A stretch of 5,399 nt of DNA. Origin: Thermogutta sp. (GTDB lineage: Bacteria > Planctomycetota > Planctomycetia > Pirellulales > Thermoguttaceae). How positions within the stretch are numbered: the stretch's first letter is position 1; every line of letters begins with the position of its first letter. Where the stretch lies: positions 1 to 5,399 of the forward strand of contig JAAZNR010000353.1 in the NCBI GenBank assembly GCA_012798155.1, in the 5' to 3' direction. Below are positions 1-5,399 of this stretch, one piece after another. The position numbers were made by a program, and so were the translations under genes. Under the pieces are notes generated by a model, which was given only the letters and a program-made list of their open reading frames with translations, did no database searches and was not told the origin of the DNA.

Positions 1-263
1 CGAAAGCGGGTTAACGATCTTACGCAGACTCACAAAGCTGCGTACCCCAGTTTGCCCAGCTTCTTATCCTGCGCTGTAAAATTACGTCTTGCCAGCCGCA
101 AGGTGGCACCCAATCTAATTTGAAGACAGGCTCTTAGTGGGTCTCTGGACCTTTGCAAATTGTGGTGACAAGTTCTCGTCCGCCTTGGAAGAGGGTTATG
201 GTGAGGTCAATTAGCCGCGAAAACGGCTTGCTGTGATTGCCCAACTTCACCAAGCCCTCACCC
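1..263. other. Gene-free left edge, lower G+C, possible element boundary
   Basis: I see no supportable gene here. The plus frame beginning at base 1 is open for 40 codons and stops with TGA at 121-123, so it could be the tail of a gene entering from the left, but its translation resembles no family I know. By hand count the first 240 bases are about 51% G+C, well below the genes to the right, which suggests non-coding or acquired DNA. On the minus strand, bases 133-119 read GAGCCTGTCTTCAAA, next to a TAA. This is the look of some insertion-sequence termini of the IS5 type, but that comparison is from memory only. A weak 5-bp stem (AGCCG 213-217 with CGGCT 224-228) is also present. Confidence 0.3.
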
Positions 264-293
264 GCTGCCCCTCTCCCAGAGGGAGAGGGGAGC
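264..293. repeat. REP-like intergenic palindrome
   Basis: CCCCTCTCCC (268-277) and GGGAGAGGGG (281-290) form a perfect 10-bp stem around the loop AGA. The stem extends through GCT (264-266) and AGC (291-293) past one bulged G. Palindromes of this CCCTCTCCC/GGGAGAGGG type occur in many copies between genes in several high-GC genomes, and they often create false predicted peptides ending in PLSLWERG or PLPLGEG. Both readings are present here on the minus strand. No T-run follows on either strand, so it does not look like an ordinary intrinsic terminator, although it lies about 200 bases downstream of the permease stop and could protect or end its transcript. Copy number cannot be judged from this window. 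Confidence 0.6.
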
Positions 294-420
294 AGTTTGC
301 AAAAGCCCAGTGAGTCTGTAGCGACGTTTCGCGCTGGGACGAATCAAGGGATCGCGAGGCGCGGCCGCCTCCGGATCGCGGAGCAGCGGCAGGAAACCGA
401 CGCTGTCCGATGCCGGCAGG

Positions 421-448
421 CGGCCGTTGCGCACAAGACGGACGGCCG
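421..448 (-). terminator. Weak stem-loop downstream of the permease gene
   Basis: CGGCCGT (421-427) and ACGGCCG (442-448) can pair as a 7-bp stem with a 14-base loop, starting about 40 bases past the permease stop codon in the direction of its transcription. There is no run of T after it on the minus strand, so a classical factor-independent terminator is unlikely. It could serve as an RNA 3' end or be chance in G+C-rich DNA. A second small stem (GAGGCG 356-361 with CGCCTC 366-371) lies further on. Confidence 0.2.
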
Positions 449-489
449 ATTCGCCAACGGCGGTCCATCGCGAACCGGCATCGCGCGGT

Positions 490-1962
490 TTACGCCTCTT
501 CGGTCGGCATTTCCAGGGTTTGCGTCTCGAGGCCGGCCAGCGCCAGAACTCCGTAGAGCACGAACCCCACGATGAACGCGGCGACGGGCGGGCAGGGGAC
601 GTAGCTGGTTCCCAACACCAGATCGATACCGCCCACGGCGAAGCCCACGATCCACGAGATCCAACCCGCGGGATTGAAGCCCGCGCGGGGACCCGCCCAA
701 CGCTTTCCGGCCAGCAAATAGTCGGCCGCCATGGCGCCGCATACCGGGCCGAAGGACGCACCGATGATGGTGAACACGTCGGCGGCGTTACCGGCGTAGC
801 CGCTCAAAACCAAGAGGATCGCCACCAAGGCTCCGATACCGCACGACACGAAGGGATTGACCTTGGGGAGCGTGGTCTTGAAACTGTTCGCGGCGATGAA
901 GCTGGAAAAGCAAGCCGACGGGAACGCCGCGATGGCCAGCAGATACCAGAACACATCCGGCGCGGCCCGGCCCAGACTGGGAGCCAGCTTGCCCATGACC
1001 AGGGACGTTTGCAGAACCGGCGGTTTGTCGAGCAGGCCGGCGCCGGCAGCCCCCGCCGCAATGAGCAAAGACAGACCTCCTGTCAGGATGATGGCCCCGG
1101 CGATGCCCACCAAGCCGCCCCACGCGATGTCGTTCTCGTCGCGATTGCCCATTCCGAAATCCACGCCGGCCGCTCCCGCCGTAGCAAAGAAACCGACGAC
1201 ATAGGTCGCGATCGCCGCGAAGACTCCCCACACGGTCAAGGCGTCCGCGGCCTTGGGCGCCTGCACTGACTGGGCCTCCGAGGCTGCTTCACTTTGCGCC
1301 GCGGCAGGGAGCGGTTCCTTGCCGGCCTCCACCAGCTTCTCGTGGTCGAACTGAACCAGCCCCCCAATCGAGACAAGGGTCAATACGATGAGGATGGTGA
1401 GAGGGAGGAGCGGCAGGTAGGTTGCCACTCGCCCCACGTATTGAATACCCTTCAGCCCCATGAATGTGGCCAAGACAATGAACACGACGGCTACCACGGC
1501 GTAGGTGGGGCTGCCGAACCCCACTCCAAAGGGCGCGCATAGCAATCCCGCCGTAGCAAAGGCGTTGACCGCCACCCATCCGAACTGCAGGCACCCCATC
1601 AGGAAGCCGGGCATGATGAATCCCCCCTGCACGCCGTAGGTCGAGGTTCCCACGATGTACAGCGGCAGGCCCGTCTTCACGCCCAATTTGCCGGGAACGA
1701 GATAGAAGAGGTAGTGGCACAACAGGGCGGAGACTATCAGGGCCAGAAGAGCGATTCCGATCCCCTGCGACAGCGCACCACCGGCATTCAAAGGTATGCC
1801 GCTCCCCCGTACCAGCTCCTTGATGACGGGCACTTGGTGCCAGAACACGAACCAAAGGAAGATGCCCGCATAGCTCGGGGCGGTACTCGCATACCAAGGC
1901 GTCCGATTCTCTTTCGGCACGGGCTTGGCCGAGGCCACATAGTCCGGAAGCATTCCAGCCAT
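490..1962 (-). CDS. NCS1-family nucleobase/cation permease (cytosine/purine permease type)
   Basis: This inner-membrane transporter of 490 residues should take up a purine, pyrimidine or related ring compound with a cation. About twelve hydrophobic helices are visible, near residues 31-52, 63-88, 113-140, 153-172, 181-203, 247-268, 280-306, 335-357, 373-389, 395-417, 431-450 and 456-477. Family signs match my memory of E. coli CodB: KTGLPLYIVGTSTYGVQG (96-113) aligns with the segment before helix 3, QFGWVAVNA (126-134) with its Trp in helix 3, AGVDFGMGNR (265-274) after helix 6, and FGPVCGAMAADYLL (404-417) in helix 10. The length is somewhat above CodB, partly through a polar Ala/Glu/Gln loop at about 204-243. 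I chose the ATG at 1962 because AGGAGG lies six bases before it; the ATG at 1977 would place that AGGAGG inside the reading frame. No enzyme gene adjoins it, so cytosine, uracil, allantoin, hydantoin or a purine all remain possible. Confidence 0.9.
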   Translation of the reverse strand: MAGMLPDYVASAKPVPKENRTPWYASTAPSYAGIFLWFVFWHQVPVIKELVRGSGIPLNAGGALSQGIGIALLALIVSALLCHYLFYLVPGKLGVKTGLPLYIVGTSTYGVQGGFIMPGFLMGCLQFGWVAVNAFATAGLLCAPFGVGFGSPTYAVVAVVFIVLATFMGLKGIQYVGRVATYLPLLPLTILIVLTLVSIGGLVQFDHEKLVEAGKEPLPAAAQSEAASEAQSVQAPKAADALTVWGVFAAIATYVVGFFATAGAAGVDFGMGNRDENDIAWGGLVGIAGAIILTGGLSLLIAAGAAGAGLLDKPPVLQTSLVMGKLAPSLGRAAPDVFWYLLAIAAFPSACFSSFIAANSFKTTLPKVNPFVSCGIGALVAILLVLSGYAGNAADVFTIIGASFGPVCGAMAADYLLAGKRWAGPRAGFNPAGWISWIVGFAVGGIDLVLGTSYVPCPPVAAFIVGFVLYGVLALAGLETQTLEMPTEEA

Positions 1963-1968
1963 CGCGAT

Positions 1969-1974
1969 CCTCCT
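1969..1974 (-). promoter_or_regulatory. Ribosome binding site of the permease gene
   Basis: On the minus strand AGGAGG is followed by six bases (ATCGCG) and then ATG at 1962. This is a near-perfect Shine-Dalgarno at good spacing and decides the start. It excludes the in-frame ATG at 1977, which would make the site encode Arg-Arg. It is by far the strongest ribosome binding site among the three genes. Confidence 0.85.
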
Positions 1975-2078
1975 CATTCGTGGGGCAAGTGTTGCGGTAC
2001 GACGCCGAACAGGACATTCGTTCCCGGGGTCGGCCGCCGCATTGACAGCGGTGCCGGCACTCCGTGCGATTGGGATTG

Positions 2079-2106
2079 AGTATACCCCACGCGGCGGCGA
2101 AGTCCA
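2079..2106 (-). promoter_or_regulatory. Candidate sigma70-type promoter for the permease
   Basis: Read on the minus strand, TGGACT (2106-2101) is followed by 16 bases and then TATACT (2084-2079), which matches the -10 consensus at five of six positions. The -35 matches at four of six. Transcription would start near 2072 and give a leader of about 110 bases before the ATG at 1962. I saw no recognisable riboswitch in that leader. The call is by eye only, in a phylum whose promoters are not well defined. Confidence 0.4.
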
Positions 2107-2185
2107 GAACCGCCGTGAACATTTTCCCCGGCCTGAGGGTACTCCGCCCGACGCATTTCCCCCCCAGCATCCACACCAAGCAATG

Positions 2186-2229
2186 TTGACCGATCCGGGA
2201 CTTTGACATTAACATGGGCTAGTCAGAAT
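2186..2229 (+). promoter_or_regulatory. Candidate promoter region for the glycosyltransferase/AsmA-like operon
   Basis: Two overlapping hexamer pairs are seen. TTGACC (2186-2191), 18 bases, then TAACAT (2210-2215) gives five of six and four of six consensus matches. A perfect TTGACA (2203-2208), 15 bases, then CAGAAT (2224-2229) gives six of six and four of six but with short spacing. Either would leave a leader of roughly 100-115 bases before the ATG at 2339. The surrounding DNA is less G+C rich than the genes. The two TTGAC copies are 17 bases apart start to start. Confidence 0.35.
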
Positions 2230-2298
2230 GGCCGAATTGTGTGCTCACAGCGCCTTGCCTTTGGGATTTCGGGCTTAGCTCGGGGGGCCGCATCGCCA

Positions 2299-2318
2299 TC
2301 CGCGGGCGATTCCGCGGA
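2299..2318 (+). promoter_or_regulatory. Hairpin over the weak ribosome binding site of the glycosyltransferase gene
   Basis: TCCGCGG (2299-2305) pairs perfectly with CCGCGGA (2312-2318) around the six-base loop GCGATT, so CCGCGG occurs twice. The right arm covers most of GGAG (2316-2319), the start of the only purine-rich stretch (2316-2324) before the ATG at 2339. In RNA it would be a stable G+C stem that could lower translation, but no ligand or partner is visible. It may equally be chance in G+C-rich sequence. Confidence 0.35.
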
Positions 2319-2338
2319 GAAGGGCCTGCTGCCGCGAC

Positions 2339-3655
2339 ATGGACGAAACCGGCAAATCCGTGCGAACGAAACGGCGATGGCATTGGATTGCTCTGATAGG
2401 CCTTGCGCTCTCGGTGCGACTGGGGGCCGCGGCTGCATGGGATTGGCGATTCCAGGGCCGACTGGTCTTCGGTGACAGCGTCAGCTATTGGCATCTGGCT
2501 CGGGCGGCGGCACAGGGAGAGCCGTTCCGGTACGGAGACTACGGCCGCGTCTTCCGGACGCCCGGCTATCCCCTCCTGCTGGCCCCCTTGTTCCTGATGG
2601 CCGGAGAATCACCGCCGTTCTTCGCGGCTCGAGCGCTGGGCGCTGTTCTCGGCACGCTGGGCGTGATCGCCACGGGCCGGCTCGGCAAGTTGCTGTGGGG
2701 CGATCGCGCGGGCTGGTGTGCCGCCTTCGTGGCCGCCGTGCATCCCGAATGCGTACTGTCCTCCGTCCCCATTCTCAGCGAGGCGGCATTCTGCCCGGTG
2801 TGGGTCATTCACCTTGCGTGCCTCGCCGCTTTGCTGCAGGTTGCGGAGTCGCGCGCGGCCTGGACCTGGGCGGTCTGCGCCGGGCTAACGGCCGGAGCCG
2901 CCGCTGTGATTCGCCCCAGCGCGTTGCTGTGGCTGCCTTTCGTGTTCTCCGTTCTGTTGCTCATGGATCGCAAGGCTTTGCCCCCGCATCTCCTTGCGGC
3001 GGCGGGCTGCGCGGCCATTGCCGTGCTGCTGCCCTGGTGGATCCGAAATTACTCGGCGACCGGTCGTTGGATTTTGACCACGACGCAGGTCGGGCCGAGC
3101 CTCTACGACGGCTGCAATTCGAACGCCGACGGCGGCAGCAACATGGGTTTCATGAAGGCCGCCGTGGACGAAACGAGGCAAAGCTTGGGAGATCGAGGGA
3201 CCGACCCCCTGGCCGTGGAATTGGAAGTTGACCGCCGCCTTCGCCGGGAGGCCATGCATTGGGCGGCGGAGAACCCCGGTCAATTCCTGCGGTTGGCCCT
3301 TGTCAAGTTGCGGCGGTTTTGGAGTCCGATTCCCAACGAGCGGGCCTTCAATACGTTCCCCGTCAATCTCGTGATGGCGGCGGGCTTCTTGATCGTAATG
3401 CTGCCGGCGGCGGCAGGGCTTGTGCTGGGCACGGCGAGAGGAACCGCGTTTTTGACCTGCTGGTTGCCCGCGGCCTACTTCACATTCTTGCATGTCATTT
3501 TCGTCAGCTCCGTGCGGTATCGCCAACCGATCATGTTCGGTCTCATCGCCGCGGCGGCGCCGGTTCTCGTGCGGACGATCGACTTCCTACGATCGGGAAG
3601 CCGACGGTGGGACAAGGCGACACCGCCGCGGGTCCCGCCGAGGAAGGAAGGTTAG
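2339..3655 (+). CDS. Family-39-type (PMT_2-like) polytopic membrane glycosyltransferase
   Basis: The 438-residue protein should be an inner-membrane transferase moving a sugar from a polyprenyl-phosphate carrier to a lipid or protein on the periplasmic side. After a basic N-terminus (KRR at 11-13) and helix 1 (about 14-34) comes the first outer loop with FGDSVSYWHLA (44-54). Its Asp46 is the expected catalytic-type acidic residue of GT-C enzymes. Further family-like motifs are RTPGYPLLLAP (73-83), SE (147-148), the IRPSALL segment (191-197), PWWIRNY (232-238) and RYRQP (393-397). Eight to ten helices are visible, with a large non-membrane segment at about 239-340. ATG 2339 is the only ATG after the in-frame stop TAG at 2276. 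Its purine-rich GGAGAAGGG (2316-2324) is 14 bases away, so the ribosome site is poor. The next gene follows 13 bases after the stop, suggesting one operon. The acceptor and sugar cannot be told; the family also includes ArnT-like lipid A and protein mannosyl enzymes. Confidence 0.85.
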   Translation: MDETGKSVRTKRRWHWIALIGLALSVRLGAAAAWDWRFQGRLVFGDSVSYWHLARAAAQGEPFRYGDYGRVFRTPGYPLLLAPLFLMAGESPPFFAARALGAVLGTLGVIATGRLGKLLWGDRAGWCAAFVAAVHPECVLSSVPILSEAAFCPVWVIHLACLAALLQVAESRAAWTWAVCAGLTAGAAAVIRPSALLWLPFVFSVLLLMDRKALPPHLLAAAGCAAIAVLLPWWIRNYSATGRWILTTTQVGPSLYDGCNSNADGGSNMGFMKAAVDETRQSLGDRGTDPLAVELEVDRRLRREAMHWAAENPGQFLRLALVKLRRFWSPIPNERAFNTFPVNLVMAAGFLIVMLPAAAGLVLGTARGTAFLTCWLPAAYFTFLHVIFVSSVRYRQPIMFGLIAAAAPVLVRTIDFLRSGSRRWDKATPPRVPPRKEG

Positions 3656-3668
3656 CGTACTCAACCCC

Positions 3669-5399
3669 GTGAAAAGATTTCGCAAGCAGAGAAGGCCGCT
3701 ACTGACCGTGCTCCAATGGGCACTCATCCTCCTGCCGCTGCTGGTGGGGGGCGCCTATCTCTTTATCTTCTATCAAGTGGATTCTCTGCTGCGTGCCGAG
3801 ATCGAGCGACAGTTTTCGGCCCGATACCCCGACTTGGACCTCCGGCTGCGTTCGGCGGTTTGGACGTCGGGGGAGGGTATTCATCTCAAGGGAATCCGAA
3901 TCCGCGATCCGCGATTGGATGCCCAAGCCGGCGATATTTGCGAGATCGAGGAGTTGTTCATCGGGTTTTCGGCCACCCTCGAGCAATTGTGGCGAGGCGA
4001 CGTCGCGGTCGAAACGGTTCGCGTACGCCGCCCGCGGATCCGAGCCGTGCAAGTCGATGCGACGAGCTGGAATTTCGCATCCCTTTTGCCCTTGCCGCAG
4101 TTCAGTCGCAATCCGCCGCCGATTGCAATCGAGAGCGGCACCCTGGAAATCCTGGGACTTTCCTCGAGTCGGGGCGGTCTCACGCTGCGGGATATCGAAT
4201 TGGACATTCGGCGCGTCCCCGCCGACAATCGATCCGAAAGCCCTTCAGGAAGGCGGATGCGTCAGTTGAGCGGGACCTGCACCGGTGATTTCTTGCGGCG
4301 TGCCCATATCAACGGCACGATTGACCCGCATGCCTTGCAAATGAATCTGGATGGCACGGTCGATTCCTTGGAGGTGTCTCCCGCATTCTGGGCGGCGTTA
4401 CCGCAACGGATATCCGAACGTCCCCCGTTGTTGGCGAACCTCCGCGCCCAAGCCGCGTTCGGATTTCGCGTGTCGTACGACCCGGCGGCCTCCCCTCCGC
4501 TTCGGTTCGATCTTGCCGGCCGGTTACTCCAGGGGCGATGGGATGCGCCGCTCGCGGCTCATCCCTTCACGGATATCGCGGGCCGATTTCGGATTACCGA
4601 CCAGAGCGTGCGACTGGACGAGGTGCTGGCGGTTTCGGGCGGGACTCAGATTCAGATTCGCGAGGCGGAGGCGCGATACGGGGAGACGCTGGAACCGCTG
4701 CTTTTGGATGCGACCGTCACGAACTTGGAGGTGGAGCCCGGTCTGAAACCCCTGTTGCCCGCCGCCGTGCAGCGGCAATGGTCGAAGATATTTCCCGCCG
4801 GATTGGTCAATCTACAGACGCGTCTGGAGTGGGTTGCCGCGCGTCCCCGCGGTTTTATCCGAATGGACCTGCTGGACGCCTCCTTTGCCTATGCGGAGTT
4901 CCCTTATCGCTTGCAAAAGGCCCAAGGTTATTTGCGATTGGATCTGTCGGAAGAGCGGCTGGACGTGAATCTCACGGCCCGAGCCGACAATCAGCCGGTG
5001 GAGATTCGAGGGCATGTCTTGAATCCCCTGGGCGTCTCGCAAGCACGCTTGTCGGTCACGGGACGAGGGATTCCCTTGACGGAGCGGCTGTTTTCGGCCG
5101 TGCTCAATCCCGCAACTCAAGATCTGCTGCGAGCCTTGCACGCCGCCGGCAAGATCGATGTCTGGGTGGGGATTGGGCAAGAGGTGCCGGGGGGAAAGCC
5201 GCGCACACAAATCCAGATCGATTTGCGGCAATGCTCCCTCAAGTTCGCCGGGTTTCCCTTTGCCATTTCCGATATTGCCGGCCGCATCATCAAGCGCGGC
5301 GACGTCTGGGAATTTCAAGACCTGACGGGCACGCACGGCAGCTCCCAAATCCAGGCTCATGGAGACTTGATTCGAGATGAAAGAGGCTCGGTATTCTCC
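3669..5399 (+). CDS. AsmA-like envelope protein, GTG start, 3' end beyond window
   Basis: The frame stays open for 577 codons to the last base, so the C-terminus is missing. A basic stretch KRFRKQRRP (2-10) precedes one hydrophobic helix (11-35), giving an inner-membrane anchor with the rest in the periplasm. The remainder is beta-rich and repetitive, as in AsmA/YicH/YhdP-type proteins: W-T-S-G-E-G-IHLKGIRIRD (65-80), then modules such as LEVEPGLKPLLP (353-364) followed by FPYRLQKAQGYLRLD (411-425), recurring about every 115 residues. Such proteins act in outer-membrane lipid homeostasis, probably as bridges for lipid transfer; extension to this one is inference. GTG 3669 was chosen because the charged segment before the anchor would be lost with the next GTG at 3708. 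The first in-frame ATG (4257) lies 196 codons inside. Both starts have only distant purine-rich sites: 3641-3651 ends 17 bases before 3669, and 3688-3695 ends 12 before 3708. Codon use matches the upstream gene, with which it is probably cotranscribed. Confidence 0.75.
   Translation, partial: MKRFRKQRRPLLTVLQWALILLPLLVGGAYLFIFYQVDSLLRAEIERQFSARYPDLDLRLRSAVWTSGEGIHLKGIRIRDPRLDAQAGDICEIEELFIGFSATLEQLWRGDVAVETVRVRRPRIRAVQVDATSWNFASLLPLPQFSRNPPPIAIESGTLEILGLSSSRGGLTLRDIELDIRRVPADNRSESPSGRRMRQLSGTCTGDFLRRAHINGTIDPHALQMNLDGTVDSLEVSPAFWAALPQRISERPPLLANLRAQAAFGFRVSYDPAASPPLRFDLAGRLLQGRWDAPLAAHPFTDIAGRFRITDQSVRLDEVLAVSGGTQIQIREAEARYGETLEPLLLDATVTNLEVEPGLKPLLPAAVQRQWSKIFPAGLVNLQTRLEWVAARPRGFIRMDLLDASFAYAEFPYRLQKAQGYLRLDLSEERLDVNLTARADNQPVEIRGHVLNPLGVSQARLSVTGRGIPLTERLFSAVLNPATQDLLRALHAAGKIDVWVGIGQEVPGGKPRTQIQIDLRQCSLKFAGFPFAISDIAGRIIKRGDVWEFQDLTGTHGSSQIQAHGDLIRDERGSVFS

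Noticed and set aside
1..123. Open plus frame of 40 codons ending in TGA
   Set aside because: It is too short, enters from outside the window, and its translation is not recognisable. Kept only as a note under the left-edge region.
427..1269. Long plus-strand open frame opposite the permease
   Set aside because: It is antisense to a clearly membrane-protein-coding frame. Its translation is rich in Arg, Gly, His and Asp without domains, as expected for a shadow in G+C-rich DNA.
2042..2070. Perfect TTGACA on the plus strand at 2042-2047 as a promoter
   Set aside because: The hexamer at the right distance (TGCGAT) is a poor -10, and it lies in the permease leader far from the plus-strand gene.
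1963..2078. Purine or other riboswitch in the permease leader
   Set aside because: Considered because of the likely nucleobase substrate, but none of the conserved core sequences of the purine, preQ1 or guanidine classes that I know could be seen.
1289..2215. Long minus-strand open frame overlapping the permease 5' half and its leader
   Set aside because: It is out of frame with the permease and would run through its promoter and ribosome site. The translation is Arg/Gly/Cys rich with no family resemblance.
2488..3526. Long frames on both strands inside the glycosyltransferase gene
   Set aside because: They are shadows of the real frame, which alone shows regular membrane helices and family motifs.
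3716..5380. ATG-started plus and minus frames inside the AsmA-like region
   Set aside because: The frame beginning with GTG 3669 is unbroken over 577 codons with an anchor helix and repeated beta motifs. The others have low-complexity Arg-rich translations.
1..5399. tRNA, rRNA, CRISPR array or phage genes
   Set aside because: I saw no regularly spaced repeats, tRNA-like cloverleaf, rRNA core sequence or phage-type protein anywhere in the window.

Overview
The window comes from a high-GC bacterium with a Gram-negative-type (two-membrane) envelope. The best guess is the phylum Planctomycetota. This rests on the style of the family-39-type membrane glycosyltransferase and its AsmA-like neighbour, on the weak ribosome binding sites of two of the three genes, and on a dispersed palindrome of a kind common in such genomes. 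No marker gene is present, so the assignment is an inference of low to moderate strength.

Layout. Positions 1-489 hold no gene that can be supported. The left end is clearly poorer in G+C (about 51% over 1-240 by hand count, against 60-70% in the genes), carries a sequence resembling an insertion-sequence end near 119-133, and contains a strong REP-like palindrome at 264-293. Next, on the minus strand (490-1962), is a 12-helix NCS1-family nucleobase/cation permease with an excellent internal AGGAGG that fixes its start. A 376-base divergent intergenic region (1963-2338) carries candidate promoters for both directions and a hairpin over the weak ribosome binding site of the right-hand gene. 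On the plus strand two genes lie 13 bases apart and are probably cotranscribed: a family-39-type (PMT_2-like) polytopic glycosyltransferase (2339-3655), and a large AsmA-like envelope protein starting at a GTG (3669) and still open at the right edge (577 codons seen). The last gene is easy to miss, because its first in-frame ATG is 196 codons inside.

Function. The permease is a stand-alone uptake gene for a purine, pyrimidine or related ring compound. No catabolic or salvage gene is next to it, so the substrate is open. The right-hand pair looks like an envelope module. The glycosyltransferase would take a sugar from a polyprenyl-phosphate carrier and attach it to a lipid or protein outside the inner membrane. 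The AsmA-like protein, anchored in the inner membrane with a long repetitive periplasmic part, belongs to a class linked to lipid transport across the periplasm. I did not find a convincing wholly new system. The most interesting items are the tandem modules of about 115 residues in the AsmA-like protein and its pairing with the glycosyltransferase.
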